A stretch of DNA of 64,000 nucleotides from Chelydra serpentina (GCA_037349315.1 JBAIAC010000059.1:29172501-29236500); one strand, 5' to 3'. Shown: positions 32,406 to 44,624, numbered from the stretch's first letter. A program made the numbers and translations. Notes: generated by a model not told the origin, from the letters alone.

Positions 32406-32860
32406 GGTTTGATGGGATAACATGATCTTAGTCAAAGGTCAATTAATTGCCATCAGTGGTAAATAGGACCAATGGTCAATGATGGGATGTCAGAAGTTAC
32501 TACAGAGAACTTTTTCCTGGGTGTCTGGCTGGTGAGTCTTGCCCACATGCTCAGGGTTCAGCTGATCGCCATATCTGGGGTAGGGAAGGAATTTTCCTCC
32601 AGGGTAGATCGGCAGAGGCCCTGAAGGTTTTTTGCCTTCCTCTGCAGCATGGGGCACGGGTCACTTGCTGGAGGATTCTCTGCATCTTGAAGTCTTTAAA
32701 CTTTTTAAATTTGAGGACTTCAATAGCTGAGACATAGGGGAGAGAATTATTCCAGGAGTGGGTGGGTGAGATTCTGTGGCCTCCATTGTGCAGGTCAGAC
32801 TAGATGATCATAATGGTCCCTTCTGACCTTAAAGTCTATGAGTCTATGGTGTAAAAGGTG

Positions 32861-33430
32861 GATTTTAGAAAGGTTTGCAGAGAATGGATGATAAATAGAA
32901 ACTCTGGTGGGGTCTTGGCTGTGGTGGGGTTCAGTAGCCCCACCACAGTGGGTGGATGGGTACAGGGAGCTGGAACAGATGGAGAGTTTATTCTATGGGG
33001 AAAGTTTCTGTAAATGTAAAACCAACAAGTAAATCAAGGATCGATTCCTCCCTTTTGGACAGTTTATTGCTTCTGGATCCCTCTCTGTTGCAGCTGAAAA
33101 GAAACTCAAAAGGGGCCGCGTGAGTTACAACATTTGCTCCTCTTGTGTGTTTCAGAGAGATATAAAGCCAGATCCTCAGCTGTGACTGAGAAGGAGCATG
33201 TGTGTGCGCAAAAGTGCCCTTGCCCCCACCCTGAGGTCACTTTCTTATTGAGCAGTCCCTGTTCAGGCTGCTCCAGGCCTAAGGGGATATTCTGGCAGCT
33301 GTGGATTGCTGGATACAGACATGAGCCCCAACTGATCACTTTTCCTTGGGCCATGCCCCCTATGCCAGTAGCTGGGAGGCATAACAGTGGCTATAGGATA
33401 TCTAATTATTTCTCTATATGGATATAATGG
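32861..33430. other. Unassigned sequence
   Basis: Nothing recognisable as exon, RNA or named repeat. Confidence 0.35.
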
Positions 33431-33435
33431 TGTCA

Positions 33436-33665
33436 ACTCACCACAGCAGGGTCTCCTATTCTGCCCTGCAGCTGCTTTTGTACTAGTCTGCTGGGCCCTG
33501 ATTGGCTGCTCTGTGCCACTTCTCTCCCATTGGCTGTTTTCTGCATAGTCTCTCTAGGCCGCTTGGAGGACTCATCTCCACTGCTCTTTTCTGGGACAGG
33601 ATGTGGCAGGCCCACAAGGCCTCCACTATCCCCTTCCACTCCCCGGGGTGGGAAGTGAACACCGA
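33436..33665 (-). mobile_element. Fragment related to the LTR at 52874
   Basis: GCTGGGCCCTGATTGGCTGC, CTCTAGGCCGCTTGGAGGAC and GGGACAGGATGTGGCAGGCC parallel the second half of the 52874-53442 LTR in the same order. Truncated; no target duplication. Confidence 0.5.
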
Positions 33666-33669
33666 TCAC

Positions 33670-34310
33670 AGTCACAGTATGGAAAAATCTTTGCAGAGCT
33701 GAATCTGCAGGGTTTAGAGCTGCTTGTGCCGGTAGAGCTTAGTGGCCTGAATGTGTCCCAGGATTGGAGCCTTATAGCTTAGTTCTGCTCTGAATGTTCC
33801 CCAGGGAGAGAGCAGTTTGGGGAGAGAAGCAGAGACCCTGTCTGTCACAGCGTAGCTGGATCCTGGATGCTGCTCCTGCTCTGACAGAAAGGGACCCACC
33901 CCTGCTGAGTAAACCTGGGATTTATCTCCTGGATACTGTTGGGTGTTGTTACAAGGTGGTGCCTGTAAGAGGTAGTGTGTGTAGAGGTAGGGCCAAAGCC
34001 TGAATACACAAACCCCAGCGGACTCTGGGGGAAACTCGATACAGAGCTTTCAGTTACTTCCTCTCTGCACTGGGGGCAGGAACCAAGTGGGGGGAGGCTC
34101 CTATATTCTGGAGCTGTGCATAGGCCTACCTGGCTCTTGTTGTAAGTTAGAGCTGCCTCAGGGCTGCTCAAACTTAGCCTTTGTTTTCCATGGGACTCCT
34201 GGGGGTTTTGAGAAGCAGAGACTAGCCAGAATGCAGTGTACTCTGGTCATGTAACCGATTCTACCCCTTATGCCAGGGGCTGAGATCAGGACTGGTGCAG
34301 AATATTTATC
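33670..34310. other. Unassigned sequence
   Basis: No coding exon or repeat identified. Confidence 0.35.
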
Positions 34311-34311
34311 A

Positions 34312-35035
34312 TAGAATCATAGGGGTTGGAAGGGATCTCAGGAGATTATCTAGTCCAACCTCCTGCTCAAAGCAGGATCAACACCAACTAAATCATCCCA
34401 GCCAGGGCTTTGTCAAGCCTGACCTTAAAAACCTCTGAGGAAGGAGATTCCACCACCTCCCTAGGGAACCCATTCCAGTTCTTCACCACCCTCCCAGTGA
34501 AATAGTGTTTCCTAATATCCAACCTAAACCTCCCCCACTGAAACTTGAGACCATTACTCCTTGTTTGGTCATCTGCTACCACTGAGAACAGTCTAGATCC
34601 ATCCTCTTTGGAACCCCCTTTCAGGTAGCTGAAAGGAGCTATCAAATCCCCTGTCATTCTTCTCTTCTGCAGACTAAATAATCCCAGTTCCCTTAGCCTC
34701 TCCTCATAAATCATGTGCTCCAGCCCCCCAATCATTTTTGTTGCCCTCTCCTGGACTCTTTCAAATTTTCCCACATCCTTCTTGTAGTGTGGGGCCCAAA
34801 ACTGGACACAGTACTCCAAATGAGGCCTCACCAATGCCGAATAGAGGGGAATGATCACGTCCCTCAATCTGCTGGCAATGCCCCTACTTATACAGCCCAA
34901 AGTGCTGTTAGCCTTCTTGGCAACAAGGGCACACTGTTGACTCATATCCAGTTTCTCATTTACTGTAACCCCTAGATCCTTTTCTGCAGAACTGCTGCCT
35001 AGCCACTCAGTCCCTAGTCTGTAGCTGTATGCCCA
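34312..35035 (-). mobile_element. CR1 LINE (subfamily A), 3' part
   Basis: The minus strand holds the last 185 codons of ORF2 (34945-34388: [59 protein letters not shown]) and the CR1 tail TGATTCTATGATA. Truncated at the 5' side near 35035. Confidence 0.9.
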
Positions 35036-35125
35036 TATTACACCAGCTGGGGGTGCCCCCTGTGCAGCTGGTGTCCCGAGGGGACATTCCCACCCTTTTC
35101 ATGCTACCAGAGGCTTAAGGGGTCT

Positions 35126-35400
35126 TAAACTCAGACTCATACTTTAAGACCAGAAGGGACCATCACGATCATCCAATCTGCCCTTCTGCCACAGAACCTC
35201 ACCCACCCACTCCTGTAACAGACCCATAACCTCTGGCTGAGTTACTGAACTCCTCAAATCATGATTTAAAGTCTTCGAGTTACAGGGAATCCGCCATTCA
35301 CACTAGTTTGAACCTGCAAGTGACCCATGCCCCATGCTGTAGAGGAAGGTGACGCCCCCCTCCATGGTCTCTGCCAATCTAACCCAGGGCAGAATTCTTG
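35126..35400 (-). mobile_element. CR1 LINE (subfamily B), 3' UTR and tail
   Basis: Matches 23550-23800 base for base with scattered changes (GACCATCACGATCATCCAAT, CCTCTGGCTGAGTTACTGAA, CAAATCATGATTTAAAG). Confidence 0.85.
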
Positions 35401-35699
35401 GTGCAATGGCTAAAGGGAATCATTGCTCTGAATCTGAACATCACAACTCAGCCCGGTCAGAGCTTCACCTCTAAAGAAGGCCAGAAGGCACAGTCATGCT
35501 GCACAGCTGGAGCTCACCGCCTTTTTTAGCTCTAAAGACAGGAAAAGATTGTAGGGTGGGTGGGAGGAGGAGGACATGAACAGGAGTGACTCTGAAGGGG
35601 TGTCTTTGAATGCAGAAAAATCCTCTTTTCTAAGCATAGCTCTGCCAAAATAAGGAATTAATCCCAGTAGCTCTGGGACTACTTGAGCTGTGATTTATA

Positions 35700-35815
35700 T
35701 ACTCATAGAAATACTGGGCTGGAAGGAACCTCGAGAGGCCATCTAGTCCATCTCCCTGCACTGAGGCAGGACCAAGTACACCTAGCCCATCCCTGACAGG
35801 TGTTTGGCTCCCCAT
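35700..35815 (-). mobile_element. CR1 LINE (subfamily C), 3' tail
   Basis: GGAACCTCGAGAGGCCATCT, AGTCCATCTCCCTGCACTGA and CCATCCCTGACAGGTGTTTG mirror the plus-strand copy at 28255-28372. Confidence 0.8.
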
Positions 35816-35826
35816 TTTAATGATAT

Positions 35827-35995
35827 AGAATCATAGAATATGAGGGTTGGAAGGGACCTTAGGAAGTCATCTAGTCTAACCCCCTGCTCAAAGCAGGACC
35901 AATCCCCAATTTTTGCCCCATATCGCCCCCTCAAGGATTGAACTCACAACCCTGGGTTTAGCAGGCCGATGCGCAAACCACTGAGCTATCGCTCC
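35827..35995 (-). mobile_element. tRNA-derived SINE with CR1-like tail
   Basis: Full-length minus-strand copy, from the tail AGAATCATAGAATATGAGGG (plus) to the head CACTGAGCTATCGCTCCCCC (plus). It follows directly on the CR1-C tail, so three minus-strand retroelements lie in a row from 35126. Confidence 0.9.
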
Positions 35996-37420
35996 CCCCC
36001 TATGATCACCTTTGATGGCTCTGATTCGCTGTACAAGCTTTGCACTGTACAAGAACACCTCATCTAACATGTCCCATCAAGACTTTCCCCCATGCAGCAA
36101 AATTAGCCACATGCAACACAGCCTTCCTTAGCTGCACACTTCATCAGCATAGCAAGAAATCAGGTGTAAGAATCTACACCTGTGTCATTTTCACAACAGC
36201 ATAACACTGAGCTCTTGGGCATATCATCATGAGCAAGGATCAAACCTATAGCCTCTGAAACTTAAGGTCCACTAGCTGAGCTGGAAGTCCCAGCTTTACT
36301 AACTAAAGCGGCCGTTGGCTCAGTGATTGCTAGCTGTAGCCTAGCCCCTACTAGAGAGGGGCCGAGAGTCACACTGAGCATGGGTTACAATAACCATACT
36401 AGTTTTTCCCTACAAACTTGCATGCACATGGGTAGCCCATGTTGCTAGATACAGATCAGTAGCAGCAGCTACATGGTGCACTGTGCATGCTAGAATAAGT
36501 GGGAGTCATTTACACCATTGCTAATTGGGGGTACAATTCTTCCAGATTGGAATGAGCGCATTTTATACATATGCAAATGACACAAGTAACCTTTCTGCTT
36601 GATGTTTTCAGCAGTATCAGAGGCTGGTTCAAATATCTAGGTGTGTCTCTTAAAACTCTAACACACACCACTAGCTCAAGCCCCCACCCAGAATTTCTGG
36701 GATCATTAAATGCTTTTCCTGGATGCCTTTAATAGGCAGTACTGCCCCACTCACAAGTAACTGAGACACTACATGAAGCAAGGAGAACTTAATTCGGGGA
36801 AATGGAACCTGGCATCAACTTGGGAAAACACAACATTATATCTACATGAATGGTCAATAAAAGACTCCACCCATGGTAATTTTGGCTGTAGGCCATTAAC
36901 TAAGTTCTCCACCCACAGGTGTGAATATCCAACAGGCAAATGTCCTGTACCGCAGCCCTTCCCCCTTTCCCACCTGCTGAACCCCACTCCAGTTTTGGAG
37001 TCAGCTGTTAGTGTAGTCCCGCAGTCCAGGCATGCACTCAGACAGTCCTGTCTCTGATCTCTTGGGGGAAATGCTGTTTGATCCACTCCTGAGACTCCAC
37101 CCCCAACCCAGCTGTAATGACTTCAGCTTTATTTACTGGTTGGACAGAAAGAACCTCACCTCTTTCTGCAGCTTCCTTCATTGGTTTCAGCAATGAGTAT
37201 TCTCAGTGTTGCCCCCCGACAAGAACCTGCTGCTACATCCCCTCCAATAATAATTTTAAAAAATCCTCTCAACAACTGAGAGTGTTCAGTGGGAGAAAAA
37301 TCAATAGCACATAGGATCCTTGCGCAAAATCCTCCACAGGATACATTCCTTGCCAAAAACCTTTTCTTTTTGCACTCAGTTCCATTATGCAATCAATTGA
37401 GCTTTTGTACAGTTATGGTG
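35996..37420. other. Mostly unassigned sequence
   Basis: No exon found. A tRNA-like unit is suggested on the minus strand at about 36225-36300 (TAGCTCAGCTAGTGGACC, GGCTATAGGTTTGATCC). The rest has no feature I can name. Confidence 0.35.
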
Positions 37421-37431
37421 ACTCCTGGACA

Positions 37432-37640
37432 AGGCCAGATTAATCTTTTGTGGGCCTGGCACCAAACATATTTGTGGGCTCCATGGGACACTACAGCAGA
37501 AGCACCAGAACCTCCCCCCACTCCGTGTCTTCCATCCCTCTCCTGAGGCCTTGCCTCGCCTCTTCCTGCTTTTGCTCCTCTCCCTTCCCCATCACTCAAT
37601 GCTCTCCATCCCCCCCACAGGGGTTTAAGCAAAGTGAATG
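37432..37640. mobile_element. Truncated hAT-like element
   Basis: AAGGCCAGATTAATCTTTTG, then TGGGCCTGGCACC, resembles the left end of the hAT at 1233 (GGGCCAGATTAACTCTCCTG, TGGGCC). No right end or duplication was found. Confidence 0.4.
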
Positions 37641-37929
37641 AAGTCACTGTATGCTTTGCTTTATATGTCCATATACTTCCTTTCTGACAAACAAACAAAA
37701 AAACAAAACTTCATCATGTGGATCAACTAGCCACTTCCAAGAAATGCAGGCATAAACACACATGAAATGTTCCCCCATATAGGAGCCTAGTTTGGTCCTT
37801 CATAACTCCATACAATTTTTGACCACTCAGACCTTAATTACAATTATTACTAAATAGTGTCTTAATGTGATAAATAACAGTAGTGATTAATGTCTTTGGC
37901 ATCCAAAAATCAAAGTCTTCTGGACATGG

Positions 37930-37964
37930 TAAACTTTCTATAATATATTATATTATATTATAAA
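37930..37964. repeat. AT-rich simple repeat
   Basis: TATATTA-type repeat adjoining the CR1 3' end. Confidence 0.6.
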
Positions 37965-38070
37965 ACAAAGCTATACATTGTATATCATAGAATCATAGAA
38001 TCTCAGGGTTGGAAGGGACCTCAGGAAGTCATCTAGTCCAACCCCCTGCTCAAAGCAGGACCAACCCCAA

Positions 38071-40608
38071 CTAAATCATCCCAGCCAGGGCTTTGTCAAG
38101 CCTGACCTTAAAAACCTCTAAGGAAGGAGATTCCACCACCTCCCTAGGTAACCCATTCCAGTGCTTCACCACCCTACTAGTGAAAACGTTTTTCCCAATA
38201 TCCAACCTAAACCTCCCCCTCTGCAACTTGAGACCATTACTCCTTGTTCTGTCATCTTCTACCACTAAGAACTGTCTAGATCCATCCTCTTTGGAACCCC
38301 CTTTCAGGTAGTTGAAAGCAGCTATCAAATCCCCGCTCATTCTTCTCTTCTGCAGGCTAAACAATCCCAGTTCCCTCAGCCTCTCCTCATAAGTCATGGG
38401 CTCTAGCCCCTGAGTCATTTTTGTTGCCCTCCGCTGGACTCTTTCCAATTTATCCACATCTTTCTTGTCGTGTGGGGCCCAAAACTGGACACAGTACTCC
38501 AAATGAGGCCTCACCAGTGCCGAATAGAGGGGAATGATCACGTCCCTCGATCTGCTGGAAATGCCCCTACTTATACAACCCAAAATAACGTTAGCCTTCT
38601 TGGCAACAAGGGCACACTGACTCATACTCAGCTTTTCGTCCACCGTAACCCCTAGGTCCTTTTCTGCAGAACTGCTGCCCAGCCATTCGGTCCCTAGTCT
38701 GTAGCAATGCATGGGATTCTTCCGTCCTACGTGCAGGACTCTGCACTTGTCCTTGTTGAACCTCATCAGATTTCTTTTGGCCCAATCCTTTAATTTGTCT
38801 AGGTCCCTCTGTATCCTATCCCTACCCTTCAGCGTATCAACCACTCCTCCCAGTTTAGTGTCATCTGCAAACTTGCTAAGGGTGCAGTCCACACCGTCCT
38901 CCAGATCGTTAATGAAGATATTGAACAAAACCGGCCCCAGCACCGACCCTTGGGGCACTCCACTTGATACCGTCTGCCAACTAGACACGGAGCCATTGAT
39001 CACTCCCCGTTGAGCCCGACCATCTAGCCAGTTTTCTATCCACCTTACCGTCCATTCATCCAGCCCATGCTTCTTTAACTTGCTGGCAACAATGCTGTGG
39101 GAGACCGTATCAAAAGCTTTGCTAAAGTCAAGAAATAGCACATCCACTGCTTTCCCCTCATCCACAGAGCCAGTTATCTCATTATAGAAGGCAATTAGGT
39201 TAGTCAGGCATGACTTGCCCTTGGTGAATCCATGCTGACTGTTCCTGATCACTTTCCTCTCCTTTAAGTGGTTCAGAATTGATTCCTTGAGGACCTGTTC
39301 CATGATTTTTCCAGGGACTGAGGTGAGACTGACTGGCCTGTAGTTCCCTGGATCTTCCTTCTTCCCTTTTTTAAAGATGGGCACTACATTAGCTTTTTTC
39401 CAGTCATCCGGGACCTCCCCCGATTGCCATGATTTGTCAAAGATAATGGCCAATGGCTCTGCAATCACATCGGCCAACTCCTTTAGCACCCTCGGATGCA
39501 GTGTATCCGGCCCCATGGACTTGTGCTCATCCAGCTTTTCTAAATAGTCCCATACTACTTCTTTCTCCACAGAGGGCTGGTCACCTCCTCCCCATACCGT
39601 GCTGCCCAGTGCAGCCGTCTGGGAGCTGACCTTGTCTGTGAAGACAGAGGCAAAAAAAGCATTGAGTACACTAGCTTTCTCCACATCCTCTGTCCCTAGG
39701 TTCCCTCCCTCATTCAGCAAGGGGCCCACACGTTCCTTGACTTTCTTCTTGTTGCTAACATACCTGAAGAAACCCTTCTTGTTACTCCTAACATCTCCGG
39801 CTAGCTGCAACTCCAAGTGTGATTTGGCCTTCCTGATTTCACTCCTGCATGCCTGAACAATACTTTTATACTCCTCCCTGGTCATTTGTCCAATCTTCCA
39901 CTTCTTGTAAGTTGCTTTTTTGTGTTTAAGATGAGCAAGGATTTCACTGTTAAGCCAAGCTGGTTGCCTGCCATATTTACTTTTCTTTCTACACATCGGG
40001 ATGGTGTGTTTCTGCAACCTCAAGAAGGATTCTTTAAAATACAGCCAGCTTTCCTCGACTCCTTTCCCCCTCATGTTATTCTGCCAGGGGACCTTGCCCA
40101 TCAGTTCCCTGAGGGAGTCGAAGTCTGCTTTTCTGAAGTCCAGGGTCTCTGTTCTACTGCTCTCCTTTCTTCCTTGTGTCAGGATCCTGAACTCGACCAT
40201 CTCATGGTCACTGCCTCCCAGGTTCCCATCCACTATTGCTTCCTCTACTATTTCTTCCCTGTTTGTGAGCAGCAGGTCAAGAAGAGCTTTTCCCCTAGTT
40301 GATTCCTCCAGCACTTGCACCAGGAAATTGTCCCCTACACTTTCCAAAAACGTCCTGGATTGTCTGTGCAGCGCTGTATTGCTCTCCCAGCAGATATCGG
40401 GGTGATTAAAGTCACCCATGAGAACCAGGGCCTGTGATCTAGCAACTTCTCTTAGTTGCTGGAAGAAAGCCTCGTCCACCTCATCCCCCTGGTCTGGTGG
40501 TCTGTAGCAGACTCCCACCACGACATTACCCTTGTTGCTCACACTTCTAAATTTAATCCAGAGACTCTGGTTTTTCTGCAGTTTCATACTGGAGCTCTGA
40601 GCAGTCAT
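38071..40608 (-). CDS. CR1 ORF2 protein, 845-codon open segment (endonuclease end, RT, C-terminus)
   Basis: The uninterrupted frame covers the latter part of the APE-type endonuclease (GDFNHPDI at 65-72 and SDHEMVEF at 133-140) and a linker. It then covers reverse transcriptase: [15 protein letters not shown] at 421-435, [10 protein letters not shown] at 458-467, palm [13 protein letters not shown] at 491-502, [17 protein letters not shown] at 549-565 and catalytic FADD at 580-583. The C-terminal region ends in [16 protein letters not shown] copies CR1 RNA at the nicked target. The endonuclease N-terminus lies in another frame (40915-40553), so one small frameshift near 40560 separates the two. 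The true ORF2 start is upstream and the Met at 40608 is not native. All RT motifs look intact. Confidence 0.85.
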   Translation of the reverse strand: MTAQSSSMKLQKNQSLWIKFRSVSNKGNVVVGVCYRPPDQGDEVDEAFFQQLREVARSQALVLMGDFNHPDICWESNTALHRQSRTFLESVGDNFLVQVLEESTRGKALLDLLLTNREEIVEEAIVDGNLGGSDHEMVEFRILTQGRKESSRTETLDFRKADFDSLRELMGKVPWQNNMRGKGVEESWLYFKESFLRLQKHTIPMCRKKSKYGRQPAWLNSEILAHLKHKKATYKKWKIGQMTREEYKSIVQACRSEIRKAKSHLELQLAGDVRSNKKGFFRYVSNKKKVKERVGPLLNEGGNLGTEDVEKASVLNAFFASVFTDKVSSQTAALGSTVWGGGDQPSVEKEVVWDYLEKLDEHKSMGPDTLHPRVLKELADVIAEPLAIIFDKSWQSGEVPDDWKKANVVPIFKKGKKEDPGNYRPVSLTSVPGKIMEQVLKESILNHLKERKVIRNSQHGFTKGKSCLTNLIAFYNEITGSVDEGKAVDVLFLDFSKAFDTVSHSIVASKLKKHGLDEWTVRWIENWLDGRAQRGVINGSVSSWQTVSSGVPQGSVLGPVLFNIFINDLEDGVDCTLSKFADDTKLGGVVDTLKGRDRIQRDLDKLKDWAKRNLMRFNKDKCRVLHVGRKNPMHCYRLGTEWLGSSSAEKDLGVTVDEKLSMSQCALVAKKANVILGCISRGISSRSRDVIIPLYSALVRPHLEYCVQFWAPHDKKDVDKLERVQRRATKMTQGLEPMTYEERLRELGLFSLQKRRMSGDLIAAFNYLKGGSKEDGSRQFLVVEDDRTRSNGLKLQRGRFRLDIGKNVFTSRVVKHWNGLPREVVESPSLEVFKVRLDKALAGMI

Positions 40609-40915
40609 ACTGCTCTCTTACATACAACGCAACTCCCCCACCTTTTCTGCCCTGCCTATCCTTCCTGAACAGTTTATATCCATCCATGACAGTACTCCAA
40701 TCATGTGAGTTATCCCACCAAGTCTCTGTTATTCCAATTACATCATAATTCCTTGACTGTGCCAGGACTTCCAGTTCTCCCTGCTTGTTCCCCAGGCTTC
40801 TTGCATTTGTGTATAGGCATTTAAGATAACTCACTGATCGTTCTGCTGTCCCAGTATGGGGCAGGAGCCCTCCCCTCTTGCACTCACCTACTTGTGCTTC
40901 CTCCCGGTATCCCAC
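40553..40915 (-). pseudogene. CR1 ORF2 endonuclease N-terminus, out of frame with the rest
   Basis: It reads YLKCLYTNARSLGNKQGELE, IGITETWWDNSHDW and [20 protein letters not shown]: the Asn and Glu boxes of the APE-type endonuclease. It overlaps the downstream frame by 56 bases; the shift falls where both frames encode a KPESL/NQSLW-like stretch near 40560. This single indel is the main defect of the ORF2 gene. Confidence 0.8.
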
Positions 40916-41300
40916 TTCCCCACTTACCTCGGGGCTTTTGTCTCCTTCCCCCGGTGAGCCTAGTTTAAAGCCCTCCTCACTAGGTTAGCCAGCCTGCTTG
41001 CAAGATGCGCTTCCCTCTCTTCGTTAGGTGGAGCTCGTCTCTGCCTAGCACTCCTTCTTCTTGGAACACCATCCCATGGTCAAAGAATCCAAACCCTTCT
41101 CTCCAACACCATCTGCGTAGCCATTCGTTGACTTCCACAATTCAACGGTCTCTACCCCAGCCTTTTCCTGCCACAGGGAGGATAGACGAGAACACCACTT
41201 GTGCCTCAAACTCCTTTATCGTTCTTCCCAGAGCCAAGTAGTCTGCAGTGATACGCTCAAGGTCATTCTTGGCAGAAGAAGAGGCCATGTGGGAGTGGAG

Positions 41301-41860
41301 AGAGGCAGACCAAGGTCTGGGTGCCAGGGCCCCTTCTGAGTGTGGGCTTGGCACTACGGCACCATTGGTGCCACTGGAAACCTGGTACTGCTCCTGGAGT
41401 GTCTAACTGAATTCTGGGTAGAAATCTTATGCAAATGAGCCAGCCCATTGGCCATCCTTTTCCCTGTTTACCAACAGATGGGAGTAGAGCGCTTCATACC
41501 CTCTAGAACTTTAGGCCACTGGGCTTATGCAAAGAAGCATGGAATTGGGCTCTAAATACATAGCAGGGAAACATGTTTAGTTGTGAGAATATGCTGACAT
41601 ATATAAGCCACCCGAGATTGCAGTTTACTTGGCTTCACAGTGGTGTGATTATTTCCTGGGATTGCCTATAAGGAAGGCTGAGCTGCTGGTTGAAAAGAAA
41701 GGGCCAGTACTCACCTGGTAGAAATTGGCATTGCTTCTTTAACTTCAATAGAGCTATGTTGATTGTCACAAGCCGAGGATCTCTCTCGTTATGGGGTTGA
41801 CATGATTCTTAAAGCAGAGACTTAAGATAAATTAGTAGCCAGTAAGGATCAACTGAATCA
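41301..41860. other. Unassigned sequence upstream of the CR1 element
   Basis: May include remaining CR1 5' sequence up to about 41440. No other signal. Confidence 0.3.
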
Positions 41861-42110
41861 TTCTGGCTAGCATGTTCAGAATTGTGTCAAAAATGTTTTC
41901 CATCGGAAAAACCTGGTGTGACTACATTGGCATTTGGGTGTGGAGCGGGGGAGGGGGGTGCAAAACCTTGTCTAGTTTGATGAACTTTCCTACGAAACAT
42001 TTTCTACAGAATTCTTTTTCATGTTGGAAAAGTTTTATTTCTGAAAAAACTTGAAATTTCAGTTTGGAAAGAAACTGTTTTGAAATGTATTTTGTTGCAT
42101 TTTTTTAAAT
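41860..42110. repeat. AT-rich degenerate MITE-like repeat
   Basis: AAAATGTTTTCCATCGGAAA and GAAATTTCAGTTTGGAAAG variants of the family at 18300 and 49507. Confidence 0.4.
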
Positions 42111-42199
42111 CATTAAGGGCAGCTGCTAGGTAGCACTGACGGAAACATTTTATTTTCTAGCAAAACATCTCCTGTTTGTGCTTAAATGACACCTTGTAA

Positions 42200-42345
42200 G
42201 GTAAGGCAGGGTGTTACAGGTAGGGAAAATGAGGCTCAGAGATGCTAAGTGACTTCCGCCAGGTCACACTTTGTGGCAGAGCTGGGGATTGATTCCAAAT
42301 CTTCCCAGTCATGCCTTCATCCTCAAGGAACTCTGGTACCTCCTC
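42200..42345 (-). mobile_element. MIR / CORE-SINE fragment
   Basis: GGAAAATGAGGCTCAGAGAT, GCTAAGTGACTTCCGCCAGG, TCACACTTTGTGGCAGAGCT and GGGGATTGATTCCAA are the complement of the MIR core. Confidence 0.7.
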
Positions 42346-42854
42346 TTCTGCACTCCTATGCCAAGGAGATAAAATAAACTAGAAAAAGTGACTTAAGATC
42401 CACTTTAAGTTTTTAATGGAACAAAAAACATGGTTTCTAAAAACGTCAGGATCCAGACACCACTAAAGATGGGGGGGAAAAAACCTCAATGTAGATCACC
42501 TGCCGAAACCATCCCTCCAACACAGGATCCTACCAGGCTGCTGACTGTTCATTTATCAGCTACAATGCATCTGATGGGGCAAATGGTGGGGGGGGAGTTA
42601 TTACTGCAAGTGTTCAACGGGTGGGTGAGAGGGAAGGATCCATACTGGAGGCCTTTGAGGTAGGGAGTGATGGAGAAGAGGTAGCTGGGAGCACGTAGAG
42701 AGATGGACTGGAGATTTCAAACTGTTCTTTTACGGACCTTTCAGCTATTTTAACTCATTTTCTATTGCAAACTCATTTAACCGGCAATCCATTCCAACTG
42801 TATTCTGAAGTCAATGGAATTGCCCACATGCATTAAGAGAGGCATCTTAGCAGG

Positions 42855-43010
42855 GCTGGTTGAAAACTTAACTGTTTGTTGATGGAAAATTGGGTTTTTG
42901 ATTAAACTAAACTGTTCATGAAAAGTGTTTTCAGAAAAGCAAATGTCAATTTTTGATTTTTTTAAAAAAACCAAACCCATACTGAAATATTTTGATTAAA
43001 ATCTACCGCT
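42855..43010. repeat. AT-rich degenerate MITE-like repeat
   Basis: Starts GGGCTGGTTGAAAAC and is filled with AAAACT and TTTTTGA variants. Confidence 0.4.
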
Positions 43011-43254
43011 GCGGTACTTCCTGGGAGTTGTAGTTCAGTTTCCTTATATCCCTATTCTCCTCCATGGGCGAGGCTCCCCACCTGGACTACATCTTCCATG
43101 ATGCACTGTGTCCACTCACCAAGAAGGGAGACCTGGAGTAAATGATACACTATGATTCACACGGTTGTGATTGTGAGCATAGAATTTGTCTCAGAACACC
43201 ACCACCACCACCTAGTTCTTTTTACCCCTGGATCTCAAAACCCATTACAAAGGA

Positions 43255-43668
43255 GATCATCATGACCTATGAAGGAAGGCTGAAGGAATTGGGTTTGTTT
43301 AGTTTGGAAAAGAGAAGACTTGAGAGGGGACATGATAGCGGTCTTCAGGTATCTAAAAGGGTGTCATAAGGAGGAGGGAGAAAACTTGTTCATCTTAGCA
43401 TCTGAGGATAGAACAAGAAGCAATGGGCTTAAACTGCAGCAAGGGAGGTTGGACATTAGGAAAAAGTTCCTAACTGTCAGGGTGGTTAAACACTGGAATA
43501 AACTGCCCAGGGCAGTTGTGGAATCTCCATCTCTGGAGATATTTAGGTTAGATAAATGTCTATCAGGGATGGTCTAGACAGTAATTGGTCCTGCCATGAG
43601 GGCAGGGGGCTGGACTCGATGACCTCTTGAGGTCCCTTCCAGCCCTAGAATCTATGAATCTATGAATC
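43255..43668 (+). mobile_element. CR1 LINE (subfamily C), 3' part
   Basis: Encodes [41 protein letters not shown] and [20 protein letters not shown] with one frameshift near 43322, then the tail CTGGACTCGATGACCTCTTG and CTATGAATCTATGAATC. Confidence 0.9.
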
Positions 43669-43670
43669 AT

Positions 43671-43740
43671 CATTAGCCTCATTTTCTAGTGCATGCCAAG
43701 CCAGTGATCTATTCATTAAACCACACTGCCTCCTTGTTTG
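43671..43740 (-). mobile_element. MIR-like tRNA-derived fragment
   Basis: The minus strand reads GGAGGCAGTGTGGTTTAATG, AATAGATCACTGGCTTGGC, the tRNA-like head of MIR. Confidence 0.5.
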
Positions 43741-44259
43741 AGTGCATGAGTCAGGGCATAAGAAGCCCTGGCCTCCTTCACTGGGTGGCAATGGCTCCTG
43801 AAGAGCACATTAAATGAAAGCAGGGCTCACAGTTTTTTGCTGCAATCCTAAATTAGCAAAGTTTATATACGCAGTGCAGCCCCCTCCCTTTAGGGCTCTG
43901 AGAAAGGGTTGCCAAGCAGCACTTGCGCTGCTAGAAACAACTTCCACATATGCATGAATTATGCTTTTCAAATCTGTATGATTCAGCTAAATCAAAGCCA
44001 GTTTGCATGAGAATCTGAACTGTTTCGCTGACAGATGTCAGCTCCCTCTCCCTCCAGCGCTGAAGCACTCCAAAAAAAGTTCACTAAAGAGAATGGATAA
44101 TGAATGATGTTTGTTTGGGTTTTGTTTTCGTTCTCCAGAGAAGCCAGTTTTGTTCAAATTTTGACGCTCCAAAGCTTTTATTTTTCAGCTTGATCAGAGA
44201 TACTGAAAACAAGATGCTCTATTGGAAATGCTTAGGCAACCATAGCTGTATTACTGCCA
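43741..44259. other. Unassigned sequence
   Basis: No exon or repeat recognised. Confidence 0.35.
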
Positions 44260-44267
44260 CTAATGCT

Positions 44268-44589
44268 CAGGGCCGGCTCCAGGCACCAGCCGATCAAGCA
44301 CATGCTTGGGGCGGCACTTTCTAAGGGGCGGCACTTTCTAAGGGGCGGCGGGGCAGCGCTTGGAGTTTTTGTTTTGTTTGGTGGGGGTGGGGGGGTTTCA
44401 GCAAGGTGGCGCTCGGGTTGTTTTTTGTTTGTTTCGGCAGGGCGGCGCTCGGTTTTGGGGTTTTTTTGCTGGGTGGGGGGGAAGGCGCTCTTTTTGGGGG
44501 GGGGTTGCTGGGTGGGGGGAGGGGGGCAGCGCTTGTTTTTTTGTTGTTGTTTTTTGATTGGGGCGGCAAAAAAGTTAGAGCCGGCCCTG
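44268..44589. mobile_element. hAT-type MITE, 322 bp, perfect TIR and 8-bp target duplication
   Basis: Perfect 12-bp inverted ends CAGGGCCGGCTC / GAGCCGGCCCTG, and CTAATGCT on both sides (44260-44267 and 44590-44597). The interior is G/T-rich with repeated GGGGCGGC blocks and no coding capacity. Confidence 0.9.
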
Positions 44590-44624
44590 CTAATGCTCCA
44601 ACTATTGTAAAATGTCCATCTATG

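Larger units (their letters stand above)
29080..32860 (+). mobile_element. CR1 LINE (subfamily B), nearly full length
   Basis: It contains the end of ORF1 (esterase-like), ORF2 with endonuclease and reverse transcriptase, a 3' UTR and the tail GACCTTAAAGTCTATGAGTC. Frames are broken by a few stops and frameshifts. It differs clearly from subfamily A (14500, 37986) in protein and tail. Confidence 0.85.
37986..41300 (-). mobile_element. CR1 LINE (subfamily A), best-preserved copy
   Basis: On the minus strand it contains an esterase-like ORF1 end (about 41250-40975, in broken frames), ORF2 endonuclease (40915-40553), ORF2 continuing to 38071, and the tail with two ATTCTATG units at 37986-38010. 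The 5' limit is uncertain. It is the reference for interpreting the interrupted copy at 14500-17312. Confidence 0.9.
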
